DNA of 64,000 bases from Pelagimonas sp. (GCA_025210265.1 JAOASD010000015.1:62001-126000), one strand, 5' to 3'; numbered from the stretch's first letter, positions 35,954-44,870 are shown. Translations and numbers: made by a program. Notes: a model not told the origin generated them from the sequence alone.

Positions 35954-37005
35954 GCTGTCACCTCAGCCTTATGCGTTTCGAATGTTGCTTTTGCGCGGCC
36001 CCAGACGCCGCTGTCGATCTGGTCCAGCTGCAGCAGATGCGGCAGGATCTGTCCGGCGAAATCCTGCGAGGATTCCAGCGGCAGAAGCGAGGGCAGGTTG
36101 TCGATGGCCATCACATCCAGCACCGGATCGTCGCTGACCCGCGTGATCGGGTTGGTCCAGTCGGTTTCCAGATTGTAGACCTTGACTGGGGAAAAATCGC
36201 TTTGCGGATCGCAGGCGATGTCTCCAATCACGCGCAGCGCACCGGGGGCCTTTGCGGCCTCGGCCGGGACAAAGACAGGGCAGCCCGGCGCGGCCAGGAT
36301 GCAGTTAAAGAACATCGCGTGTTCCAGCACTTCGGGGAAGGGACCGCCATGAGCAGTTTCCGCCATGTCCCAGCCCGTCACCGGGATGTCCAGCGCCTTG
36401 CACAAATCCGCCGCGCCGCTGCCCACGCGCCCCAGCGCACCAATCACCAGCGCGTTTTCCGGGCGTTTGCCGTTCAATGCTGCGCGCAGCGCCTCCAGCA
36501 TTGTTGGGGAATCGCGCCATGTGCTGACACTGGGGCAGATCTCGCCGCGCTGCTGCGCCGCCCAGGCCAGAACAGAGACCGCCGCCCCGGCATAGCCCGC
36601 CCAATAGCCAAAGGCCGCCACGCGCCGGCCATTTTCCTCGACCAGATATTCCAGATCATAAAGGGTGCCGCCTCCGGCATTGAACCGTTTCAGCAGGCGC
36701 TGCCCTGCAGCCTGCCCCTTATAGGCGTGGCCGAACATGATGTGGCGATGCTCCAGCGGCGTGTCCGCTTCGGGCAGTTCCTTCAGGCCAAAGATGATCG
36801 CATCACGCGGCGCCTCGGGCCAGCTGCCCTCGGGGGCGATGTCCGCCCCGGCCTGGGCAAAGGCATCGGTGGGCAGGATGCGGGTCGGGCTGTCTTCGAC
36901 CGTGACGCGAAAACCAGCTTCTCGCAGCGCGGTCACACCCTCGGGGGTCACGCCGGTGCGCTCTTCATTCGCGCGGCTTTCCGCGCGGATCCATAGATGG
37001 GTCAT
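35950..37005 (-). CDS. Saccharopine dehydrogenase, lysine-forming type (LYS1-like)
   Basis: Interconverts lysine plus 2-oxoglutarate with saccharopine. The 351-aa protein begins MTHLWIRAESRANEERTGVT, has GVTALREAGFRVTVEDSPTR, the HIMFGHAYKGQAAGQ block, the dinucleotide-binding NALVIGALGRVGSGAADL and a C-terminal NLPSLLPLESSQDFAGQI. This is the AlaDH/PNT-related LYS1 fold. The ATG at 37005 follows a clear AGGAG. It is the first gene of a two-gene operon with the LYS9-like gene. Confidence 0.88.
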   Translation of the reverse strand: MTHLWIRAESRANEERTGVTPEGVTALREAGFRVTVEDSPTRILPTDAFAQAGADIAPEGSWPEAPRDAIIFGLKELPEADTPLEHRHIMFGHAYKGQAAGQRLLKRFNAGGGTLYDLEYLVEENGRRVAAFGYWAGYAGAAVSVLAWAAQQRGEICPSVSTWRDSPTMLEALRAALNGKRPENALVIGALGRVGSGAADLCKALDIPVTGWDMAETAHGGPFPEVLEHAMFFNCILAAPGCPVFVPAEAAKAPGALRVIGDIACDPQSDFSPVKVYNLETDWTNPITRVSDDPVLDVMAIDNLPSLLPLESSQDFAGQILPHLLQLDQIDSGVWGRAKATFETHKAEVTA

Positions 37006-37076
37006 GGGATACTCCTGCCTTCGTCGCGGCACAGTATCCCTTTGATCCGGTGTGTCAAACGCTGTGAAAGGGTGGG

Positions 37077-37736
37077 TCAGATATGGCTGCGCGCGTGCTG
37101 GCGCGCCGGCGTGTCCAGATGCGGGATCGCGTTGAACTGGGTCAGGGCCAGACCGGTCGACAGCGGCTGCACCCGATGCAGCGAGCTGTTCTCGATCGAC
37201 AGGCAGGCATGGGACATGGCGGCAATATCCAGCCGCATCACAATGCGCATGGCCATACCGATCAACCCGCCCGATGTGACAACCAGGGCGCGGCCCTGTC
37301 CGGCGGCAATATCCTGCAGAACATCCCCCACACGGGTCTGGAAATCGGTAAAGGTTTCCGGTGCGCCCTCGATCTTGCCCTCCTGCCAGAGAGTGAACAG
37401 GGTCGGCAGATGGGTGATAAACGCCTCGCGCTCTTCGGGCAGGGGGATGCCATGCTGTTCCTGGATCAGCGTGGCCAGCGTGAAATATTCCATTTCGTTC
37501 AGGCGGGCATCGCGCATGGGCGCTTCCGAACAATTCGGGGCAATGCCCTCGGCAGTCTCGATATGGCGACGCAGCGTGCCGGTATAGACACGAGAAAACA
37601 CCTCGCCCCCGTCGCGGAACCAGTCGCCCAACCAGCGCGCCTGCTCATGCCCCAGAGGCGACAGCCGGTCATACCCCCCTTCATCCCGCGCCGCGCTATT
37701 GGCCTGACCGTGCCGCACAAGGGTGATAAAGGACAT
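37077..37736 (-). CDS. Histidine phosphatase (phosphoglycerate mutase-like) family protein
   Basis: A 219-aa member of the histidine phosphatase clan. The phosphohistidine motif TLVRHGQANSAA is at residues 6-17. The second catalytic parts are YTGTLRRHIETAEGI, NEMEYFTLA and ALVVTSGGLIGMAM. The last block has Ser-Gly where many members have Ser-His-Gly, so the usual second histidine is not obvious. The substrate is unknown. I chose the ATG at 37736. It is separated by 71 bases from the saccharopine operon downstream. Confidence 0.85.
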   Translation of the reverse strand: MSFITLVRHGQANSAARDEGGYDRLSPLGHEQARWLGDWFRDGGEVFSRVYTGTLRRHIETAEGIAPNCSEAPMRDARLNEMEYFTLATLIQEQHGIPLPEEREAFITHLPTLFTLWQEGKIEGAPETFTDFQTRVGDVLQDIAAGQGRALVVTSGGLIGMAMRIVMRLDIAAMSHACLSIENSSLHRVQPLSTGLALTQFNAIPHLDTPARQHARSHI

Positions 37737-37874
37737 GTTCGCTACCTCTGTTGCAATGCCTTGCTGATACGCGCTGCGCCCCTCAAAGAAAAGCACCAAG
37801 CCCCGCCAAATTGCTGCACTGGCAAATGCCGCACAGAGGCGCTAAATATCATCCAAACACGAACGGAGATCCCC

Positions 37875-38684
37875 TTGGGCAAAGATCGCAGCGGCCGCGT
37901 CACGCGGGACGGTATCAAGATTTATCAGGACGCCGATTTTGCAGGGATGCAAAAGGCCGGTGCCGTGGCGGCGCAGATCCTGGACGAAGTCATCCCAATG
38001 GTCGAACCCGGCCAGACAACCGGGGCCATTGACGATTTCATCCGCAACCGCGTGACCGAACTGGGATCGACCTCGGCCACGATCGGCTACAAAGGCTATC
38101 AACACGCCAGTTGCATCAGCGTGAACCACGTGGTCTGCCACGGCATCCCCGGCGACAAACGCCTAAAGGATGGCGACATCCTGAACATCGACGTCACCGT
38201 GATCGTGGACGGCTGGTATGGCGACACATCCCGCATGTTCGTCGCAGGCAAACTGCCCCGCCGGGCCGAACGCCTGATTCAGGTGACCCATGATTCCCTG
38301 ATGCGCGGAATCGAAGCGGTCAAACCCGGCAACACCTTTGGCGACATCGGCCACGCCATCCAAAGCTATGTGGAATCACACCGCATGTCCGTTGTGCGCG
38401 ATTTCTGCGGCCACGGGCTGGGCCGTGTCTTTCACGCGCCGCCCAACGTGCTGCATTACGGCCGCGCCGGCAGCGGCCCCGTGCTCGAAGAGGGCATGTT
38501 CTTTACCATCGAACCCATGGTCAATCTGGGCCGCCCGGAAACCAAAGTCCTGGCCGATGACTGGACCGCAGTGACCCGCGACAAATCCCTCTCAGCCCAG
38601 TTCGAACATTCCGTGGGCGTAACCGCAGATGGGGTCGAAATCTTCACCCTCTCCCCATCGGATAAATTCCACCCGACCTACTAA
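37875..38684 (+). CDS. map: Type I methionine aminopeptidase
   Basis: Removes the initiator methionine from nascent proteins. The metal ligands are visible: Asp in ILNIDVTVIVDGWYGDTSRM (two of them), His in CGHGLGRVFHAPPNV, Glu in FFTIEPMVN and Glu in QFEHSVGV. The length is 269 aa. No ATG lies at the right place; the best start is TTG at 37875 (GKDRSGRVTRDG) with a GGAG about 10 bases upstream. It is divergent from the phosphatase gene. Confidence 0.93.
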   Translation: MGKDRSGRVTRDGIKIYQDADFAGMQKAGAVAAQILDEVIPMVEPGQTTGAIDDFIRNRVTELGSTSATIGYKGYQHASCISVNHVVCHGIPGDKRLKDGDILNIDVTVIVDGWYGDTSRMFVAGKLPRRAERLIQVTHDSLMRGIEAVKPGNTFGDIGHAIQSYVESHRMSVVRDFCGHGLGRVFHAPPNVLHYGRAGSGPVLEEGMFFTIEPMVNLGRPETKVLADDWTAVTRDKSLSAQFEHSVGVTADGVEIFTLSPSDKFHPTY

Positions 38685-38740
38685 GCCAGCCACCAGGGCT
38701 TCTTCTTGGTCCAAATACCTCCGGGGGAGTCGCGCAGCGA

Positions 38741-38759
38741 CGGGGGCAGCGCCCCCGTG
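38741..38759. terminator. Hairpin at a convergent gene junction
   Basis: Perfect 8-bp arms ACGGGGGC and GCCCCCGT flank the loop AGC, between map and the convergent metallo-beta-lactamase gene. There is no T-run on either side, so it is a terminator-like or repeat-derived hairpin, not a textbook terminator. Confidence 0.4.
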
Positions 38760-38772
38760 ATCCTCAAACCAG

Positions 38773-39753
38773 TCACCACTGCCAATGCGCAGGGATAAAA
38801 CGATAGGCATCGCCCTGGCGCCGCACATGCCCCACTCCGGGGAATGGAAAGTGATAGCCCAGCACCGCCATCCGGTCGGTCGCCGCCATATCCAACAAAC
38901 GCCTGCGCGTCTGCACCGCCAGCGGCCCGTCTTCGTCAAAACTGTTATACCAGTCGGGATGGGCGAAATTCGCATAAACGTGGTTCATGGCGTCGCCCAG
39001 CGCGATCAGTTGCTGCCCCTCTGACTCAACGATCACGGCAAGATGCCCAGCCGTGTGCCCCGGCGTGTCGATCACACGGATGCCCGGCGCGATCTCCTGC
39101 TCATGGCTCAGCAGGCTCCACTCCACCCCTTCCACATTGATCGAATTTACCGCCCCAACGATAAACTGCTGCGCCGCAGGTTCCGCACGTGCGGTCAGAC
39201 CGTCCTGCATCCAATAGGCATATTCCGCCTGGCCCAGATGATACCGCGCCTCTGGCAGGATCGGTTCGTCAAAATCATCCCGAATGCCCCAGATATGATC
39301 CGGGTGCGCATGGGTGATCACCACATCCGTCACCGAGGCCGGATCAATCCCGGCCGCCTCAAGATTTTCCAGCAGCTTGCCCGCCGTCGGCAGGAACCGA
39401 GCCCCGGATCCAACATCGACCAGAACAACTGCGTCGCCCAGTTCGATCACAATGTGATTGGTGTGGGAATAATTGATGCTGGTCGAAAGAAAGTGGTTTT
39501 CGAGAAAGGCTTTGACCGCTTCGGGGTCCGCGTTCACACCCAGCCCCATGGCCGGAATTTCCAGATGCCCGTCACTGACAACCGTCAAACGGGCCGCGCC
39601 CAGGCCGAAACTGAAATGCCCTGCATTGGCGCGCGCCGGAGCGCCCAGGCTGGCCTGCGCCGGGCGGGACAGGCTCAGCGCGGGCAATGTCAGCGCGGGC
39701 ATGACTGCCGCCATGCGCAGCAGATCCCGCCGGGAAGGGTTGAAAATCGACAT
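38773..39753 (-). CDS. Tat-exported metallo-beta-lactamase-fold hydrolase
   Basis: A 326-aa protein with a twin-arginine leader (SRRDLLRMAAVMPALTLPAL). The MBL metal motif is ITHAHPDHIWG, with further histidines in DTPGHTAGHLAV and in LGYHFPFPGVGH, and the aspartate in IALGDAMNH. All dinuclear site residues seem present. Members act as lactonases, quinone-related hydrolases or unknown periplasmic hydrolases. The substrate cannot be named. The start is the ATG at 39753. It is divergent from the TRAP binding protein gene. Confidence 0.88.
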   Translation of the reverse strand: MSIFNPSRRDLLRMAAVMPALTLPALSLSRPAQASLGAPARANAGHFSFGLGAARLTVVSDGHLEIPAMGLGVNADPEAVKAFLENHFLSTSINYSHTNHIVIELGDAVVLVDVGSGARFLPTAGKLLENLEAAGIDPASVTDVVITHAHPDHIWGIRDDFDEPILPEARYHLGQAEYAYWMQDGLTARAEPAAQQFIVGAVNSINVEGVEWSLLSHEQEIAPGIRVIDTPGHTAGHLAVIVESEGQQLIALGDAMNHVYANFAHPDWYNSFDEDGPLAVQTRRRLLDMAATDRMAVLGYHFPFPGVGHVRRQGDAYRFIPAHWQW

Positions 39754-40032
39754 TGAGCTCTCCGAAAATTCATGCATTCGCATAAAACAATATCAACTGC
39801 GCTGTATTTTTCCAGCCTCCTTGCCACCTCAAAAGATGCCGTAACGTCAATTTTGTCGGGAGGATTGCTCAAAATCTTTGGCTATCTTGGGAAAAATACA
39901 CCATTGCAACAGGTTGCAACGCGCCTTTCGCACCACCTTTTTGCAAGTGACTTGCAACTGGGGCTCCAATCCGATATTCCACCACCGCCGCGCCAACGCG
40001 GCAAACAGGTACATGGAAGAGGAGACCCCCCC

Positions 40033-41082
40033 ATGATCCGCCCGATCCGCACCGCCACTCTGGCGCTGATGGCTGGCCTGATGGCCCCCGCAGCAATGGC
40101 CCAGGACGTGACCCTGCGTTTCCAGCATTTCGTGTCGCCCAACTCGGCGAACCCGAAATATTTCATCGAACCCTGGGCCGAAAAAGTCGAAGCAGACAGC
40201 AATGGCCGTATCAAGGTTGAAATCTACCCCTTCATGCAGCTTGGCGGTGCCGCGCCCGAGCAGTTCGACCTGATCACCGATGGCGTGGTCGATGGCGGCT
40301 GGGTGATCCCCGGCTACCAAAGCGGACGCTTCCCCGAGGCCGAGGCGCTTGAACTGCCCTTCATGGTGACCAAATCCGCCGAGGAAGCCTCGCGCGCGGC
40401 CTGGGACTTTACCCAGAAACACCTGGCGGATGATTTCGCCGGGGTGCATCTGATCGCCGCCCACATGCATGGCCCCGGACTGGTCCATAAAAAAGGCCCC
40501 GCCATCGAGACCGCCGAAGACATGGCTGGCCTCAAACTGCGCGGTCCGTCCCGCCCGGCGACCCTGCTGCTGGACAAGCTGGGCGCGACCCCGATCGGGA
40601 TGCCCGTGCCGCAATTCCCCGAGGCCCTGTCCAAAGGCGTGGTCGATGGGGGTGTGATCACCTGGGAAATGTCGCCTTCGCTGAAACTGGACGAGCTGAC
40701 CGACAGCCACACCGATGTGGCGGGCGATCACTCGCTGTATAACCTCTATTTCATCTGGGCGATGAACAAGGCGACCTATGACGGCCTGCCCGATGATTTG
40801 CGCGCCGTGATCGACGCCAATTCGGGGTTGGAAACCAGTGCCTGGGCGGGCCGCGCGCATGATCTGGGCGATGTCGATGGCAAAGCGGCGATGGTTGCCT
40901 CCGGCAATGAAATCGCCACCCTGTCTGACGCGGCCACCGCCGAAATCCGCAGCCTGGGCGAAGCCGTCACGCAGGACTGGATTGCCGAGATGACCGCCAA
41001 AGGTCTGGACGGCGCGCAGCTGGTCGAAGACGCCCGCGCGGCGGTTGCCTCCCATAGCGGCAGCGCCTCTCCGGCGAACTAA
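40033..41082 (+). CDS. TRAP transporter solute-binding protein (DctP family)
   Basis: A 349-aa periplasmic binding protein with a signal peptide (TLALMAGLMAPAAMAQD). The DctP fold shows LRFQHFVSPNSANPKYF, WAEKVEADSNGRIKVEIYP and LKLRGPSRPATLLLDKLGA, where the conserved arginine usually binds a carboxylate. Substrates are therefore probably organic acids. The DctQ and DctM membrane subunits are not adjacent, so it is an orphan. It may use a permease elsewhere or act as a sensor component. The upstream 280 bases hold a divergent promoter region. Confidence 0.9.
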   Translation: MIRPIRTATLALMAGLMAPAAMAQDVTLRFQHFVSPNSANPKYFIEPWAEKVEADSNGRIKVEIYPFMQLGGAAPEQFDLITDGVVDGGWVIPGYQSGRFPEAEALELPFMVTKSAEEASRAAWDFTQKHLADDFAGVHLIAAHMHGPGLVHKKGPAIETAEDMAGLKLRGPSRPATLLLDKLGATPIGMPVPQFPEALSKGVVDGGVITWEMSPSLKLDELTDSHTDVAGDHSLYNLYFIWAMNKATYDGLPDDLRAVIDANSGLETSAWAGRAHDLGDVDGKAAMVASGNEIATLSDAATAEIRSLGEAVTQDWIAEMTAKGLDGAQLVEDARAAVASHSGSASPAN

Positions 41083-41103
41083 GCCGCCTACCCACAGGAT
41101 CGG

Positions 41104-41136
41104 AAAGGGCGTCGCGCGGCGGCGCCCTTTTCTTTT
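41104..41136 (+). terminator. Terminator after the TRAP binding protein
   Basis: Arms AAAGGGCG (41104-41111) and CGCCCTTT (41123-41130), with extra internal GC pairing, are followed by a T-rich stretch (TCTTTT), 21 bases after the stop. Confidence 0.8.
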
Positions 41137-41177
41137 GTGAGCCCCCGACCGGCGGATCCCGCGCGCGGGTGGCTTCA

Positions 41178-41279
41178 TGCGCGAGGACGCCGCATCTTGA
41201 TACGTGCGCGAGGGCGCGGCAGTTTTTACGTGCGCGAGGGCGCCTGCAGTTTTACGTGCGCGAGGGCGCGCAACAAAAA
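41178..41279. repeat. Tandem 26-bp repeat, three close copies plus one diverged
   Basis: Units starting ACGTGCGCGAGGGCGC at 41202, 41228 and 41254 recur with an exact 26-base period and end in CAGTTTT-like tails. A fourth, diverged unit begins near 41176 (ATGCGCGAGGACGC). The block fills the gap between two convergent terminators and encodes no supported gene. Confidence 0.85.
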
Positions 41280-41303
41280 AAAACGCGCCCGGCTTGGGCG
41301 CGT
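41274..41303 (-). terminator. Rho-independent terminator of the DsbA-like gene
   Basis: On the minus strand the stem ACGCGCCC with GGGCGCGT (arms 41283-41290 and 41296-41303, 5-base loop) is followed by about eight T, 30 bases after the stop. Confidence 0.9.
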
Positions 41304-41333
41304 CCTTAGACTCAGGATTTTCAGAAACCGGGT

Positions 41334-42002
41334 TTATTCGCCCAGCTTGCCGTCAATCACCGATTTGAAATCGGCATAGCTCATGTTGGAATATTTCTCG
41401 CCATTGATGACAAAGCTGGGGGTCGCCTGAATTTGATGCGCTTCGGCATTGGCCTGATACCAGCTGACCAGGTTCTGCAGTTTGGCGCTGTCGGACAGGC
41501 AGGCGTCCAGCTGTTCGCCGTCAATCCCGGCCAGGCGGCCGATCTTGCGCAGTTCGGTTGCAATCGCCCCTTCGGACCCGGCGCGCGCCCATTCGGACTG
41601 TCCTTTATAGACCAGATCAATGATGCCGAAATATTTTTCCGGCGCAGCGCAGCGGGCGATCAGGCTGGCCCACATGCCATATTTGTCAAAGAACACCTCG
41701 CGGTGGATCACGCGCACCTTGCCGCTGTCGACATAGTCTTTTTTCAGCTGAGGCAGCACGTTCAGGTGGAACGTCGCGCAATGCGGGCAGGTGAAAGAGG
41801 CATATTCGATGATCTCAACCGGCGCGTCTTCGGCACCGATGGCCATGTCGATCACGCCAAATTCCCCGGCGGTGTCGCCCGGATCAGCCACGGTTTCGGA
41901 CGCAACCGTTTGGGCCACGGCCCCTCCGCCCTGAGTGAAATACCAGACCCCGCCCCCGGCGAGGACAACAACGGCAGCAATAAGTACGATCAGGCGATTC
42001 AT
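41334..42002 (-). CDS. DsbA-family thioredoxin-fold disulfide protein
   Basis: A 222-aa exported thiol oxidoreductase. It has an N-terminal anchor or signal (LIVLIAAVVVLAGGGVWYF), the active site IIEYASFTCPHCATFHLNVL and the cis-proline loop ATPSFVINGEKYSNM, with a helical insert between. CPHC is the DsbA motif, so it likely forms or isomerises disulfides in the periplasm. Two further cysteines, in ARCAAPEKY and LDACLSDS, resemble the extra pair of alpha-proteobacterial DsbA2/ScsC-like proteins. The start is the ATG at 42002. The DciA-like gene lies 37 bases upstream. Confidence 0.9.
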   Translation of the reverse strand: MNRLIVLIAAVVVLAGGGVWYFTQGGGAVAQTVASETVADPGDTAGEFGVIDMAIGAEDAPVEIIEYASFTCPHCATFHLNVLPQLKKDYVDSGKVRVIHREVFFDKYGMWASLIARCAAPEKYFGIIDLVYKGQSEWARAGSEGAIATELRKIGRLAGIDGEQLDACLSDSAKLQNLVSWYQANAEAHQIQATPSFVINGEKYSNMSYADFKSVIDGKLGE

Positions 42003-42039
42003 GGGGCCTTTTCCTTTGCAAAGGGTGATCCGCGGCCGT

Positions 42040-42555
42040 TCAGGCGCGGCTTTGGTGTTTGGATAGGACGTTTGCGGCCAGACGTTCAAGCGCCTGACGC
42101 AGATCATCATCGCCCACACCCTGCGCGACCTCGCGCGCCTGAGCTGTCTGTTCCGGGGTCGGCCCCTTGGGCGCGGTGCGTTTGGGGCGGTGCTGGAAAC
42201 TGGCCTGACCTTCGGCAAATCCGGTCGGCGCGGTCTGGGTGATGCGCAGCCGCGTGATGGCGTTATAGCCGTAAACCGCGTTGATCCGCGCGCGCAGCTT
42301 TTCCTTTTGCATTTCCAGCAGCGGAGCGTTGCTGCCGGTGGTCAGCAGGGTCAGCGTGGCGCCAAAACCCCCTTTGCCATATGAGACATTGACCGGGCGC
42401 GAGATCGCCGCCATATCCGCGCCCGCGACTTCTTCCCAATGGGTCAGAAGGCGCGACTGGGCAAAGCCCCTGCTTTCCGAAGCCTTGCGCACCTGCTCCT
42501 GCAACAGCTTGGAGGTGCGGGCAAAGCCATAGGTTGTGGTGCCGCGCTTGGACAT
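42040..42555 (-). CDS. DUF721 (DciA-like) protein
   Basis: A 171-aa protein with the DUF721 fold: LTHWEEVAGADMAAISRPV and LTLLTTGSNAPLLEMQKEKL followed by NAVYGYNAITRLRITQ. DciA-type proteins with this domain load the replicative helicase in bacteria that lack DnaC. Here the domain sits at the N-terminus with a charged tail. The role as helicase loader is inferred from the family. The ATG is at 42555. The gene is divergent from mutY. Confidence 0.82.
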   Translation of the reverse strand: MSKRGTTTYGFARTSKLLQEQVRKASESRGFAQSRLLTHWEEVAGADMAAISRPVNVSYGKGGFGATLTLLTTGSNAPLLEMQKEKLRARINAVYGYNAITRLRITQTAPTGFAEGQASFQHRPKRTAPKGPTPEQTAQAREVAQGVGDDDLRQALERLAANVLSKHQSRA

Positions 42556-42653
42556 GGTTTGACTCCCCGGATTGGGGGCTATTCTAGTAAGCGGGGCGGG
42601 CAGAGTCAGCCCGAAACTGGCCGAAATCGGCACGATCTGATGGGGGATCAAAC

Positions 42654-43697
42654 TTGCGTGATCAGGCTAAGCCTCAGGCATTGTTGGAATGGTATGACCG
42701 CCATGCGCGGGCGCTGCCGTGGCGCGTGCCCCCGGCAGAGCGACTCGCCGGGGTGATGCCCGACCCCTACCGCGTCTGGCTGTCCGAGATCATGCTGCAG
42801 CAGACCACCGTGGCAGCGGTGCGCGACTATTTCCTGAAATTCACAACCCGCTGGCCCACAGTGCAGGATCTAGCAGGTGCCGCGGATGAGGACGTGATGG
42901 CCGCCTGGGCGGGGCTGGGATATTACGCCCGCGCGCGCAACCTGCTGAAATGCGCCCGTGCGGTGACGCGCGATCACAATGGCCGCTTTCCCGACGATCA
43001 CGCCACTTTGCTGACCTTGCCCGGCATCGGGCCCTATACCGCCGGGGCCATTGCCTCGATCGCGTTTGATCTGCCGCATGTGGTGGTGGATGGGAATGTC
43101 GAGCGCGTGATGGCGCGGCTGCATGAGGAACATCAGCCCCTGCCTGGGGCCAAAGCCGTGCTGACCGACTATGCCAGCGCCCTCACACCGCAGGATCGCC
43201 CCGGCGATTACGCGCAGGCGGTGATGGATCTGGGGGCCACGATCTGCACCCCGCGCAACCCGGCCTGTGGCCTCTGCCCCTGGCGCAGCGCCTGTCGGGC
43301 GTGGGAGGCCGGCACCGCCGCCGAGCTGCCCAAGAAAGCGCCGAAAAAGCGCAAGCCCATCCGCTTTGGCATCGCCTATCTGGCCCGCCGGGTCGATGGG
43401 GCCATGTTGCTGGAACGCCGCCCCGATAGCGGGCTGCTGGGCGGGATGCTGGGCTGGCCCGGCTCGGACTGGATCGAAGGCGACCCGGCCCCGGCCCCGC
43501 CCATCCGCGCCGAATGGAAAGAGCTGCCGGGCGAGGCGCGCCACACCTTCACCCATTTCCATCTGCGCCTGAAAGTCATGACCGCGCTGGTCCCGATGGA
43601 ACGCCCCCCGGAGCGCGGCGAATTTGTCGATGCCGACATGTTCGACCCGAACGACCTGCCCACGGTGATGCGCAAGGCCTGGGCGCTGCGCGGTTAG
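42654..43697 (+). CDS. mutY: A/G-specific adenine glycosylase
   Basis: Removes adenine mispaired with 8-oxoguanine. The N-terminal ALPWRVPP and SEIMLQQTTVAAVRDYF, the helix-hairpin-helix TLPGIGPYTAGAIASIAF with the catalytic Asp in VVVDGNVERVMARL, and the [4Fe-4S] cysteines in CTPRNPACGLCPWRSAC (C-x6-C-x2-C-x5-C) are all present. The C-terminal NUDIX-like domain recognises 8-oxoG. It is 347 aa. The only suitable start is a TTG at 42654 after GGGGGA. Confidence 0.94.
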   Translation: MRDQAKPQALLEWYDRHARALPWRVPPAERLAGVMPDPYRVWLSEIMLQQTTVAAVRDYFLKFTTRWPTVQDLAGAADEDVMAAWAGLGYYARARNLLKCARAVTRDHNGRFPDDHATLLTLPGIGPYTAGAIASIAFDLPHVVVDGNVERVMARLHEEHQPLPGAKAVLTDYASALTPQDRPGDYAQAVMDLGATICTPRNPACGLCPWRSACRAWEAGTAAELPKKAPKKRKPIRFGIAYLARRVDGAMLLERRPDSGLLGGMLGWPGSDWIEGDPAPAPPIRAEWKELPGEARHTFTHFHLRLKVMTALVPMERPPERGEFVDADMFDPNDLPTVMRKAWALRG

Positions 43698-43700
43698 GGA

Positions 43701-44870
43701 TCAAACTCGCCGTTTGACGACCCAGACCACCGAGCCCAGCAACACACCCCAGAACGCCCCGCTGATCCCCAGCAGGGTCATGCCACTGGCCGCGATCAGA
43801 AAGGTCAGGGCCGGGGCTTCGATCTGGTCCCGATCGGCAAAGGCGGCGGAGAGCGCGTTCACCAGCGCCGGGATCAGCGCCAGCCCGGCAACCGAGGTGA
43901 TCAGCGCCTCGGGCGCGAGGCTGGCCGCCAGCGTCACCAGCGACGCCATAAAGGCCAGAAACACATAGGCCACGCCCGACGTGATCGCTGCCCAATAGCG
44001 GCCCTTGGGATCGGCCCCCGCATCTTCGCCCGCCATCATCGCCGCCGTGATGGCCGACATGTTCACCGGCACCGACCCAAACACCGCCGCGATCAGGCTG
44101 ACAAAGCCGGTGTTGCGGATCAGGGGTTGGCGCGCGACCGTGTAATTGTTCAGTTCTAGCACTGCGAAACCGGGAATGTTCTGCCCCGCCATGGTCACCA
44201 GATACAAAGGCACTGCGACCGACACAAAGGATTGCAGGGTAAAGACCGGCAGGATCGGCGCCAGTTCCGGGAACCACGCGGCGCCGGACTGCTCTGGATA
44301 GGGGGTGACCTCGACCCCGAAAACCAACACCAGAACAAAGGCGATAACCGCAAAGGGCATCGCCGCCAATCGGCTGACCCGCAGGCCCACAAGCCAGGCC
44401 AACATCACTGGCAGCACCAGCAGCGGGATCTGCCCCAAGGCCAGCGCCGGGGCAAAGCACAGCTTTAGCAGCACCCCCGCCAACAACCCGTTGGCGATGG
44501 GTTTGGGGATCGCCGCCACCACCCGGCCCAGCGCGGGCACAAACCCCGTCAGAAGGATCAGCCCCGCGCACAGGATCATCGCACCGACGGCCTCGGCAAA
44601 GCCTCCGGGCAACAGGGTGGCCGAGGCCAGGAACGCCGCGCCCGGTGTCGACCACGCCACCGCCGCCGGGATCCGCGTCGCCAGAGGCAGCCAGATGCTG
44701 CACACCCCCATGCCCAGCGTGGCAAAGAACAATCCCGTCGCCGCCTGCGTTTCGCTTGCGCCCATGGCGCGCAGCCCCGCCAGCACAATCGCAAACGACG
44801 CCGAATAGCCGACAAAGGCCGCAAGCAGGCCCATATAGACGGCGGGAAAACTCAGTTGTCGCAGCATCAC
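43701..44870 (-). CDS. BenE-family benzoate/H+ symporter-like transporter
   Basis: A 389-aa membrane protein with about twelve helices and the BenE signature: FVGYSASFAIVLAGLRAMGA, AWSTPGAAFLASATLLPGG, KPIANGLLAGVLLKLCFAPA and the QNIPGFAVLELNNY block. Family members import benzoate or related aromatic acids. No aromatic degradation genes are near, so the substrate is open. It is convergent with mutY, with three bases between stops. Confidence 0.88.
   Translation of the reverse strand: MMLRQLSFPAVYMGLLAAFVGYSASFAIVLAGLRAMGASETQAATGLFFATLGMGVCSIWLPLATRIPAAVAWSTPGAAFLASATLLPGGFAEAVGAMILCAGLILLTGFVPALGRVVAAIPKPIANGLLAGVLLKLCFAPALALGQIPLLVLPVMLAWLVGLRVSRLAAMPFAVIAFVLVLVFGVEVTPYPEQSGAAWFPELAPILPVFTLQSFVSVAVPLYLVTMAGQNIPGFAVLELNNYTVARQPLIRNTGFVSLIAAVFGSVPVNMSAITAAMMAGEDAGADPKGRYWAAITSGVAYVFLAFMASLVTLAASLAPEALITSVAGLALIPALVNALSAAFADRDQIEAPALTFLIAASGMTLLGISGAFWGVLLGSVVWVVKRRV

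Noticed and set aside
39847-41178. 443-aa minus-strand ORF
   Set aside because: It is antisense to the TRAP binding protein, whose signal peptide and fold are clear.
41178-41279. CRISPR-like array
   Set aside because: The units follow each other directly without unique spacers, and there are no cas genes.
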